DNA from: Synergistaceae bacterium
GTDB lineage: Bacteria > Synergistota > Synergistia > Synergistales > Synergistaceae
Assembly (NCBI GenBank): GCA_031260185.1
Contig: JAIRKI010000080.1
Coordinates: 1-32,556 of the forward strand
Direction of reading: 5' to 3'
Length of the DNA: 32,556 nucleotides
Part shown: one piece after another, positions 7,862 to 15,014 of the stretch
Layout of the letters: the number at the start of each line of letters is the position of its first letter
How positions within the stretch are numbered: position 1 is the first letter of the stretch
Notes under the pieces: generated by a model
Seen by the model: only the letters and a program-made list of their open reading frames with translations
Told to the model about the DNA's origin: nothing
Databases searched by the model: none
Program-made: the position numbers and the translations under genes

Positions 7862-8578
7862 ATGGGAGAAGAACGCAAAAAAATACTGATCGTGGACGAC
7901 GAGGCGAAAATCGTCGAGGTCGTTACGTCATATCTGGAGAACAAAGGATTCGCCGTCTTCGGGGCGCCCGATTGCGGGCAGGCGTTCGAGATTTTCGAGC
8001 GGGAGAGCGTCGGCCTCATCCTGCTGGATCTCATGCTTCCCGGTATGACGGGAGAGGAATTCTGCGCGGCCATACGCAAAAAATCTCACGTTCCCATAAT
8101 CATGCTGACCGCGAAGGTCGATGAACGGGATATGCTGAACGGCCTGTCCATCGGAGCCGACGACTACATAACGAAACCGTTCAGCCTGAAAACCCTGCTG
8201 GCGCGTGTCGAAGCCGCCCTGCGCAGAACCGGCGAATACGCGCTGACGCCGGGAAACAAATTGGTTTTCAACGGGGGAGAGCTGGAGATCGACTTCGGCG
8301 GCCGTTCCGTCCTCAAAAACGGCCGGACTGTCATTCCAACGCACAACGAGTTCAAAATTCTCGACGCGCTCGCGAGAAATCCTGGCAAGGCGTTCACGAG
8401 AGAACAATTGATCGACATGGTCATGGGGGACGATTTTGACGGTTTCGCGAGGGCGATCGACAATCACGTCAAGAATCTCAGACAAAAAATAGAGACCGAT
8501 TCCAAAAACCCGGAATATATTCTCACCGTTTATGGGGTCGGATACAAATTCAGAGGAAAACGTGAAGAAAAAATATAG
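7862..8578 (+). CDS. OmpR/PhoB-family response regulator
   Basis: 238-residue transcription factor. The receiver domain (residues 7-120) has the acidic pocket VDDE (11-14), the phospho-acceptor Asp56 in LILLDLMLPG, the Thr in MLTAK, and the Lys in YITKPFS. A C-terminal winged-helix DNA-binding domain (about 135-232) ends in YILTVYGVGYKFRG, typical of the OmpR class. The ATG at 7862 is chosen because GGAGGG lies nine bases upstream; a further 25 codons upstream are open but unlike the family. Its last 17 bases overlap the kinase gene, so the two form a regulator-sensor pair. Targets are unknown; the adjacent transport/surface operon is a candidate by position only. Confidence 0.92.
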   Translation: MGEERKKILIVDDEAKIVEVVTSYLENKGFAVFGAPDCGQAFEIFERESVGLILLDLMLPGMTGEEFCAAIRKKSHVPIIMLTAKVDERDMLNGLSIGADDYITKPFSLKTLLARVEAALRRTGEYALTPGNKLVFNGGELEIDFGGRSVLKNGRTVIPTHNEFKILDALARNPGKAFTREQLIDMVMGDDFDGFARAIDNHVKNLRQKIETDSKNPEYILTVYGVGYKFRGKREEKI

Positions 8579-9956
8579 CCTGAAAACGCGGTTGTCGGTC
8601 AATATGGCTTTTGTGGCACTGTTTACGGTCGCAGTGATCAGCGTCGTGGCGAACATATTCATCAACAGGCAATTCGGGGAATATGTAGCCGAACGGCAGA
8701 AAAAGAGAACCGAATCGATTCTCTCCGATCTGGAACGGCAATACGATGAGGCGGATGAGACATGGGACGTTGAATTCCTGCACACGATCGGAATGAGCGC
8801 GCTTTTCGACGGATACATAATCAAGATATACGATACGTCGGGCGGAACGCTGTGGGACGCGGAAAAACACAATATGAGCGCCTGCGCGCGAATCGTTGGG
8901 GAAATCACCCAAAGAATGCGGGCGCGTTTTCCCGACAGCAAGGGAGAATTCACCACAAACGGCTACGATTTGGAAAGGAACGGCCGGCCGATCGCCGGGG
9001 TAAGTATCAGTTACTTTTCGCCGTATTTTTATGACGACGACGATTTTCGGTTTTTGGATTCCCTGAACGTCATTCTAGCCGGGAGCGGCGTATTTTCCCT
9101 TTTGCTCGCCGTGACGGCGGGCTGGCTCCTGTCTCGGCGTTTGAGCGACCCGATCCGGAAAACCGCCGCGGTGGCGAAACGAATGTCCGAGGGCGACTAC
9201 GTCGTGAGGATTGAGGAAAAGACAAACATCGACGAGCTGCGCGAGTTGACGGCGTCGGTAAACCAACTTGCCGATTCCCTCTGCAAACAGGAAAACCTGC
9301 GCAAGCGGATGACGGCCGACGTCGCCCATGAACTGCGCACGCCGCTCGGCAATATCGCGGCGCACATAGAGGCGATGACCGAGGGAGTCTGGGAACCAAC
9401 CCCCGAACGCTTGTCGAGTTGCCATGAGGAGATAAAAAGGATAAGCCGGCTGGTGTTCGATCTCGAAAACCTCGCCAGGGTCGAGAGCGAAAATCTCAAA
9501 CTCGACAAGACGCGCTTCGCGCTCGCGGAACTGGCCGAAAAAACCGTGTCCGCCTTCGAGGCCGATATAGCCGCGAAAAAATTGGACGTTTCCGTCGAGG
9601 GAGACCGTTCTGATATCTCGGCCGACAGGGGCAGGATTCAGCAAATATTGATCAACCTGCTTTCCAACGCGGTAAAATATACGCCCGAAAACGGCGCCAT
9701 ACGCGTCCGCGTTTCCGAGGCCACCGGCGCAGTGTTTCTCGACGTGGAGGACAACGGCGCCGGCATACCTCGCGATGAACTGCCGTTTGTTTTCGAGAGA
9801 TTTTACCGCGCCGACAAGTCGCGCAACCGTCTTTCGGGAGGCGCCGGCATCGGGCTCGCCGTGGTGAAGTCGATAGCCGCCGCGCACGGCGGCAGGGCCG
9901 AAGCCGAAAGCCGCGAGGGCAACGGCAGCCGGTTCCGGATAACGCTGCCCAAATAA
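8562..9956 (+). CDS. sensor histidine kinase (HAMP type)
   Basis: 464-residue membrane kinase: TM1 at about 12-35, a ~130-residue extracytoplasmic sensor region, TM2 at about 167-191, HAMP (190-240), a HisKA domain with His256 in DVAHELRTPLGN, and a HATPase_c domain. The ATPase domain has N-box LLSNAVKYTPENG, G1 DVEDNGAGIP, F-box FVFERFYRADKSRN and G2 GGAGIGLAVVKSI, all intact. The GTG at 8562 is preferred, since AGAGGA lies five bases upstream and the protein then begins MKKKYSLKTR. An ATG at 8532 in the same frame would add ten residues but lacks a good ribosome-binding site. It is the partner of the overlapping response regulator; the stimulus is unknown. Confidence 0.92.
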   Translation: MKKKYSLKTRLSVNMAFVALFTVAVISVVANIFINRQFGEYVAERQKKRTESILSDLERQYDEADETWDVEFLHTIGMSALFDGYIIKIYDTSGGTLWDAEKHNMSACARIVGEITQRMRARFPDSKGEFTTNGYDLERNGRPIAGVSISYFSPYFYDDDDFRFLDSLNVILAGSGVFSLLLAVTAGWLLSRRLSDPIRKTAAVAKRMSEGDYVVRIEEKTNIDELRELTASVNQLADSLCKQENLRKRMTADVAHELRTPLGNIAAHIEAMTEGVWEPTPERLSSCHEEIKRISRLVFDLENLARVESENLKLDKTRFALAELAEKTVSAFEADIAAKKLDVSVEGDRSDISADRGRIQQILINLLSNAVKYTPENGAIRVRVSEATGAVFLDVEDNGAGIPRDELPFVFERFYRADKSRNRLSGGAGIGLAVVKSIAAAHGGRAEAESREGNGSRFRITLPK

Positions 9957-9978
9957 TATCGCCTCGGACGGAAACGCG

Positions 9979-10010
9979 GCGCGGACGCGCGAAAATTTTT
10001 TTATTTTTTT
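9979..10010 (+). terminator. weak possible terminator after the sensor kinase
   Basis: GCGC-GGAC-GCGC (9979-9990) followed by AAAATTTTTTTATTTTTTT, 22 bases after the kinase stop. The stem is only four base pairs, but the T-rich tract is long. Confidence 0.35.
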
Positions 10011-10080
10011 ACGGGGAATTTTTCTTCGGTAAAAAGTACGAGAATGGGTATATCATTTGCGGAGGCCCCGGCAATCACTA

Positions 10081-10134
10081 TTGAACCCAATACAGGAAGC
10101 CGCCGTGAATGGAGCCGTTCACGCCCGCAGGGTC
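10081..10134 (-). pseudogene. scrap of a decarboxylase beta-subunit gene (mmdB/oadB-like)
   Basis: Read on the minus strand, these 54 bases give DPAGVNGSIHGGFLYWVQ and then a stop codon. Residues 68-85 of the intact beta subunit at 19036-20187 are DAVGENGSIHGGFLYWVQ, 15 of 18 identical. At DNA level 10081-10134 matches 19932-19985 at about 48 of 54 positions. No further homology is visible on either side, and the match ends three bases before a long inverted-repeat element. It is therefore a remnant of a second copy of the gene, or a piece moved by recombination. Confidence 0.75.
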
Positions 10135-10136
10135 AT

Positions 10137-10413
10137 TATTCAACCGTGTTTTCCAGCTCTAAAATTCCCCAAGACACCTGTTCTATCAGCAGGTGTTGTA
10201 TGAATATATCTTATTTTCCGCTGACTGTCTACACTCGTGAGAAAAATTTCGAAATCAGACCCGCTTTTTTCACGATAATTCGTTTATAACAGACTAATCT
10301 CTCAGCCCTTGCGTTTCAACGCGTCACGCAGTTTAACCGCGAATTTTTCAGGACACCTGCTGATAGAACAGGTGTCCTGGGGTAGTTTCAGAGCGGGAAA
10401 ACGCGGCTGAATA
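10137..10413. repeat. 277 bp element with ~60 bp imperfect inverted arms
   Basis: The left arm 10137-10196 is matched by the reverse complement of 10353-10413 with about ten mismatches or gaps. The inner 24 bases of the arms are perfectly complementary to each other. Each arm also folds on itself (ACACCTG, nine-base loop, CAGGTGT). The ~156-base centre has no open gene. The right arm ends 31 bases before the start codon of the transport operon, so the element forms most of its leader. It could be a MITE/IS remnant or a regulatory leader structure; a MITE-like origin is favoured because gene debris abuts it. Confidence 0.65.
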
Positions 10414-10444
10414 GTTACAAAATATATGTGGAGGTGTGGTATCT

Positions 10445-11425
10445 ATGAAGAAATATTTTTTCCTGTTTTGCGCGGTAGCGGTATGTGTTGTGCTATTCGC
10501 GTCGGCTTCTTCAGCGCGGGACGATAATCGTGTCGTCATATACTCTTCGGTCGAAGATTTCCGGGAGGAGTATTTTTACGGAAAACTGAACGAAAAGTTT
10601 CCAGATTATGAAATAGTGATCGAGTATCTTCCAACTGGCAACAGCGCGGCTAAACTAAAGGCCGAAGGCCTCGAAACCGAATGCGATATAGTTTTGGCGC
10701 TCGATGTCAGTTACGCCGCGTCATTGAGCGAATTTCTCGCCGATCTGTCCGCCTATGATTACAGTGAATATCTCGACGAACTCGTGCCAACCGTCAAAAA
10801 ATATATGATATGGGAACGTTGGAGCGGATGCATCGTCACTAATCCCAAAATACTCTCGGAAAAAGGTCTCGAAGTTCCGAAATCATACGAGGACCTGTTA
10901 AAACCGGAGTACAGGGAACTGATAGTCATGCCGAATCCGAAATCATCCGGAACGGGCTATTTCTTTCTCTTCTGCTTGTATAAGGCGTGGGGCGCCGACA
11001 AAACGTTCGAGTATTTCAACAAACTGGCGCCGAACGTTCTTCAGTTTACCGCGTCCGGCTCGGGCCCCATAAACGCGCTCATGAGAGGGGAAGCGGCGAT
11101 AGGTTTCGGAATGACCTTTCAGGCCGTGACTCAACGCAATTCCGGCGCGCCTCTTGAAATTACATATTTCAAAGAAGGCGCGCCCTACAACAGTAGCGCG
11201 TTCGCTATCATCGATGGAAAACAAAACAGGCAGCCGGTTATGGACGTTTTTAACTTCCTGAGGGATGTCCTGGTATATGACGACAAAAAACTGTTCTCAC
11301 CGGAAAAAATATTCAAAAATCAGGAGATAGATATCCCGAACTATCCGCGGGTTCCATACGCGGATATGACAGGCATAGATTCCGAAGAGGAGAAGGCGGC
11401 GCTTCTTGCCGGATGGACTTATTGA
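10445..11425 (+). CDS. ABC importer substrate-binding protein (family 1, PhnS/AfuA-like)
   Basis: 326-residue periplasmic binding protein. A signal peptide (residues 1 to ~25, KKYFFLFCAVAVCVVLFASAS) ends at an ASSA-type cleavage site. Mature-domain features are VVIYSSVEDFRE, then ECDIVLALDVSYA, then LIVMPNPKSSGTGYFF, then RGEAAIGFGMTFQA, as in the iron(III)/2-aminoethylphosphonate/spermidine-type solute-binding family. The exact ligand cannot be read; the neighbouring cytidylyltransferase favours a phosphonate or phospho-alcohol. The ATG at 10445 has GGAGG ten bases upstream; a GTG nine bases earlier is less likely. It is the first gene of the seven-gene operon and overlaps the ATPase gene by 13 bases. 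Confidence 0.88.
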   Translation: MKKYFFLFCAVAVCVVLFASASSARDDNRVVIYSSVEDFREEYFYGKLNEKFPDYEIVIEYLPTGNSAAKLKAEGLETECDIVLALDVSYAASLSEFLADLSAYDYSEYLDELVPTVKKYMIWERWSGCIVTNPKILSEKGLEVPKSYEDLLKPEYRELIVMPNPKSSGTGYFFLFCLYKAWGADKTFEYFNKLAPNVLQFTASGSGPINALMRGEAAIGFGMTFQAVTQRNSGAPLEITYFKEGAPYNSSAFAIIDGKQNRQPVMDVFNFLRDVLVYDDKKLFSPEKIFKNQEIDIPNYPRVPYADMTGIDSEEEKAALLAGWTY

Positions 11426-12192
11426 ACTTGCCGGTCAAACTTCAGGCCCGCGGCCTGACGATGCGTTACGGCGCGAACGAGATACTCGGCGGGGTCAGCT
11501 TTGACGCGAAAAGCGGCGAATTTTTATCGATACTCGGCCCGTCGGGTTGCGGCAAGACGACTGTTTTGGGCATACTCGTCGGATTGTTGAAACCCGAGAG
11601 CGGTTCGGTGTTCAAGGATGGAGCCGACATCACCGGCGTTCACCCATCGAAACGCGGGATGGGCATTGTTTTCCAAAATTACGCGCTGTTTCAAAATATG
11701 ACGGTTTTGGGAAACGTGGAGTACGCTCTTCGGATCAAAAAAGAGACGCGCGGACAATCGCGCGAGATAGCCGCGAGCATCATAGAGCGAGTCGGGCTGA
11801 AAGAGCACATGCACAAAAAACCTCACCGTCTGAGCGGAGGCCAGCAACAGCGCGTCGCCGTCGCGCGAACGCTCGCTATGGGGCCGGACGTAGTGCTGCT
11901 AGATGAACCGATGAGCGCCCTCGACGCAGCGACAAGATTGCAGATGAGAGAGGAACTCATTGATATAAAGGACACATTCGGAACAACCATGATATACGTC
12001 ACTCACGATCAGGAGGAAGCGTTCGCCCTGTCCGACCGCGTCATTGTCATGGAGACCGGCAAGATATCCCAGTTCGACACGCCCGAGAACATCATATGCA
12101 ATCCGGCGAACGAATATGTGCGGGATTTCGTGGTGCGAAACATCGAACTCAAACTAAAATCATTGACGAAGTATATAAATAATAAAATATGA
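11413..12192 (+). CDS. ABC importer ATPase (PhnT/PotA-like)
   Basis: 259-residue nucleotide-binding subunit. Walker A is GPSGCGKTT (42-50), the Q-loop is in IVFQNYALFQNMTV, the signature LSGGQQQR is at 140-147, and Walker B VVLLDEP is at 160-166, followed by the D-loop SALD and the H-loop Thr-His in YVTHDQEEAF. The protein lacks the extended C-terminal TOBE domain of longer CUT1/PotA ATPases and ends soon after the AFALSDRVIVME region. It overlaps the binding-protein gene by 13 bases and the permease start by four (ATGA), so the three subunits are translationally coupled. It energises the fused permease that follows. Confidence 0.93.
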   Translation: MDLLNLPVKLQARGLTMRYGANEILGGVSFDAKSGEFLSILGPSGCGKTTVLGILVGLLKPESGSVFKDGADITGVHPSKRGMGIVFQNYALFQNMTVLGNVEYALRIKKETRGQSREIAASIIERVGLKEHMHKKPHRLSGGQQQRVAVARTLAMGPDVVLLDEPMSALDAATRLQMREELIDIKDTFGTTMIYVTHDQEEAFALSDRVIVMETGKISQFDTPENIICNPANEYVRDFVVRNIELKLKSLTKYINNKI

Positions 12193-13784
12193 CAGCTACC
12201 GTAAATAAAATTCAAACGTCGATCAAATCCCTGCTCACCGTCTTCCTTGTCGTGGCGGTGATATTGCCGTTGGCGAAAATGCTCGCCCTCGTCACATACT
12301 CTGACCTGGGCGCCGTGTTGACCTCGCCGAGACTCTGGCGAGCCGTAAAAAACTCCGTATCGGTATCGGCCGCGGCAAGCTTCATAGCAATTTCAACCGC
12401 AATGCTGGCGGCGTTTTGCGTATCTCGCTGCGATATACGTAACAGGCGCATCTTTAATGTTATGGCCGCGTTGCCCATGCTGATCCCTTCCGTCTCGCAC
12501 GGGATGGGCCTCATCATAATGTTCGGCAGAAATGGCGTGCTGACCAATATTTTAGGCATCGAAGGGTCGTTATACGGATTTTGGGGTATTGCGGCCGGTT
12601 CCGTATTTTATTCATTTCCCCTGGCTTATCTGATGCTGGAAAATATATTGAGATATGAAGATACATCGCCCTACGAAGCAGCGGAGGTACTGGGAATATC
12701 GTGCGCCAGACAGTTCATGTCGATAACCCTGCCTTATATGCGCAAGCCTCTTGCCTCCGTCATATTCGCCGTATTCACCATGATCGTCACGGATTACGGC
12801 GTCCCGTTGACTATCGGAGGTCGGTACGTCACTCTTCCGGTCATGATGTACGAGGAAGTCGTGGGACTGCTCAAATTCGGCAGCGGAAGCGTAATCGGGG
12901 CGCTGCTGCTCATACCGGCGGCGGTATCGTTCATATTCGATTCGTTCACGCACGATATCGGCAATCAGAGTTATCTGGCGCACACCAGGCGTCTTAAGGT
13001 GTCGCGCGTTATAAACACGATGGCCCGTATCTACTGCGGCATTATCTGCGTAACAGCTCTGCTGCCTGTTTTGTCGTTTTTGTTCCTCGCCTTTGTCCGT
13101 AAATATCCGTGGGATATGTCGTTGACTTTGTACAATGTCACCAACAGTTTTCGCAGAGGGGCGGGCACGTACATGAAAAACTCACTGATAATCGCGTTGT
13201 GTGTGGCTACTTCGGGCGTTATTATGTCCTATCTCGCCGCTTATCTCACCGCGCGTTCCGAAGGCTCGTCGTCCCGCGCGCTGCACTTCGCCTCGATAAC
13301 CTCGATAGCGGTTCCGGGCATAGTGCTCGGCATTGCTTACGTGCTGCTTTTCAGGACAACTTTTTTGTACGGTACCATGGGAATACTCATATTGGTAAAT
13401 TTGACGCACTTTTTCGCTTCCCCGTATCTCATGGCATATAATTCCCTGAACAAAGTCAACAGGAATCTTGAAGCGGTGGGAATGACGCTCGGGGTCGGAC
13501 GATGGAGGATAATACGAGACGTCATAGTTCCCTTGACTGCGTCCACCATAGTCGAAATGTGGAGTTATTTTTTCATAAATTCGATGATGACGATCTCGGC
13601 TGTCGCTTTCCTTTCCAACGTCAGAACCAGGCCCCTCAGCATGATGATTCCGTCGTTCGAGGCAAACATGCAGTTTGAATCCGCGGCGTTCGTGTCTCTT
13701 TTGATTCTTGCCGTAAATGTAACAATGAAAGGATTGATGGGCATCATAAACGGAATATTGCGCCGGAGACGGGAGTTATGCTGA
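12189..13784 (+). CDS. ABC importer permease, two fused transmembrane domains
   Basis: 531-residue integral membrane protein with about twelve helices in two homologous halves, each with a BPD_transp_1 coupling motif. The first half has an EAAEVLGISCARQF-like EAA loop (about residue 160); the second has LEAVGMTLGVGRWR (about 430). This matches the FbpB/AfuB/PhnU-V type of double permease, in which one polypeptide supplies both membrane halves. It overlaps the ATPase stop (ATGA) and the cytidylyltransferase start by seven bases. The substrate is small and probably polyanionic; phosphonate or phosphocholine is inferred from context only. Confidence 0.9.
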   Translation: MTATVNKIQTSIKSLLTVFLVVAVILPLAKMLALVTYSDLGAVLTSPRLWRAVKNSVSVSAAASFIAISTAMLAAFCVSRCDIRNRRIFNVMAALPMLIPSVSHGMGLIIMFGRNGVLTNILGIEGSLYGFWGIAAGSVFYSFPLAYLMLENILRYEDTSPYEAAEVLGISCARQFMSITLPYMRKPLASVIFAVFTMIVTDYGVPLTIGGRYVTLPVMMYEEVVGLLKFGSGSVIGALLLIPAAVSFIFDSFTHDIGNQSYLAHTRRLKVSRVINTMARIYCGIICVTALLPVLSFLFLAFVRKYPWDMSLTLYNVTNSFRRGAGTYMKNSLIIALCVATSGVIMSYLAAYLTARSEGSSSRALHFASITSIAVPGIVLGIAYVLLFRTTFLYGTMGILILVNLTHFFASPYLMAYNSLNKVNRNLEAVGMTLGVGRWRIIRDVIVPLTASTIVEMWSYFFINSMMTISAVAFLSNVRTRPLSMMIPSFEANMQFESAAFVSLLILAVNVTMKGLMGIINGILRRRRELC

Positions 13785-14665
13785 CCCGCGATCAATTTGA
13801 CGCGCTGACCGCCATCGAGGCGGAAAATAACGATAATATTGAAGGTCACGCGCCGCGGCAGCCAAAATTATCATCTACCGGGACGTTCGATGGCGCCTTA
13901 AAGGAACTAAACGAGCTTGGCCTCGCCGAAAAAAACGCGATCACGCCGAAAGGCCTGGACGCTCTGGAACCGTACCGCGCGCGCCGTGCGATAATACTCG
14001 CGGCCGGTTTAGGGGAACGTATGCTACCGCTCTCAGAACACATACCCAAGCCCCTCGTTCGGGTAAAGGGCGTTCGGTTGATCGATACAGTTCTTGACGC
14101 GCTCCGGGACGCTGGCATCACTGATATAACGATCGTTCGCGGACATCTCGCGGAGCAATTCGACCAACTGCTCGAAAAATACCCGTATGTGCGTTTTGTC
14201 CAAAATCCGGCATACAGCGAAACCAACAGTATCTCGTCGATGATGTGCGTCAGACACATGCTGGAGAACGCGTATGTATCCGAGGCCGATCTTCTTTTTT
14301 ACAACAAGCGATTGATAACGAAGTATCAGTACTGCAGCAACTACCTTGGAATCTCGGCGGACGCGAGCGACGACTGGTGTTTCGAGAGCGGAGGCGGGCT
14401 CATAACGAAGATGACGCTTGGAGGACGAAACTGCCATATTGTCGTTGGGCTGTCTTATTGGACCGCGCGCGATGGCAGGATGATATCGGAGCACATAAAA
14501 CAAGTATACGAAATGCCGGGAGGCAAGGATCGTTTCTGGGATACCGTTCCGTTGGAATATTTCAGAGAATATTACAACGTGACGATTCGCGAATGTAAAC
14601 ACGAAGACGTTATCGAGATCGACACATACGATGACCTCAAAAAACTCGACAGCAGTTATCCCTGA
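13778..14665 (+). CDS. LicC/PntC-like cytidylyltransferase with N-terminal helix domain
   Basis: 295-residue nucleotidyltransferase. Residues ~1-66 are a small extension resembling an abbreviated winged helix (LTRDQFDALTAIE, LKELNELGLAEKNAITPKGLDAL). The nucleotidyltransferase domain begins at 70 with AIILAAGLGERMLPLSEHIP and KPLV. A metal-binding acidic pair lies in SEADLLFY (Glu169, Asp171), and the C-terminal half resembles LicC (GLSYWTARDG, FWDTVPLEYF, VIEIDTYDDLKKL). LicC makes CDP-choline from phosphocholine; its relative PntC makes CMP-2-aminoethylphosphonate. The sequence does not decide between them, but coupling to a PhnSTUV-like importer favours imported substrate. It overlaps the permease by seven bases. 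Confidence 0.88.
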   Translation: MLTRDQFDALTAIEAENNDNIEGHAPRQPKLSSTGTFDGALKELNELGLAEKNAITPKGLDALEPYRARRAIILAAGLGERMLPLSEHIPKPLVRVKGVRLIDTVLDALRDAGITDITIVRGHLAEQFDQLLEKYPYVRFVQNPAYSETNSISSMMCVRHMLENAYVSEADLLFYNKRLITKYQYCSNYLGISADASDDWCFESGGGLITKMTLGGRNCHIVVGLSYWTARDGRMISEHIKQVYEMPGGKDRFWDTVPLEYFREYYNVTIRECKHEDVIEIDTYDDLKKLDSSYP

Positions 14666-14735
14666 TTACAAAGTTCCTAATGAACCGGAAAATTTGGCGG
14701 ACGGCGCGTGCCGCCTCGCATAAGGAGACTTGAAA

Positions 14736-14990
14736 ATGAAGAGGATTGACAGAATCTTTGCTGTAGCATACTTCGCGTTCTGGACGAGCCGGCTGCTTGC
14801 CGCAAACGCCTACGCCTATATCGACCCGACGACCACGGCGATGATCACTCAGATTGTAGCGGGCGTATTTATTTCGCTCGGGTTCGCGTTCGGTATATTC
14901 CGGCGCAGGATAATCATGTTCTTTAAAAACCTGTACGTCAAGATGCTGCAAAAGAAACTGCGGAAAGGAACCGGCAAAAATGGCAAATAA
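14736..14990 (+). CDS. small AYIDP-motif membrane protein
   Basis: 84-residue protein of unknown function. The N-terminal hydrophobic segment (about 6-24) is followed by AYAYIDPTTTAMITQ and a second helix (about 40-56, IVAGVFISLGFAFGIF). A strongly basic tail then follows (RRRII, FFKNLYVKMLQKKLRKG). The first segment could be a cleavable signal peptide ending at AYA. Short proteins with a YIDP motif of this kind recur in bacterial envelope gene clusters, but no activity is known to me. The ATG at 14736 has AAGGAG eight bases upstream; a TTG at 14730 is too close to that site. It sits between the cytidylyltransferase and the YidC fusion, so it is probably an accessory membrane part of that system. 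Confidence 0.75.
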   Translation: MKRIDRIFAVAYFAFWTSRLLAANAYAYIDPTTTAMITQIVAGVFISLGFAFGIFRRRIIMFFKNLYVKMLQKKLRKGTGKNGK

Positions 14991-15014
14991 CGCGATACTA
15001 CGGAAGGATAAGCC

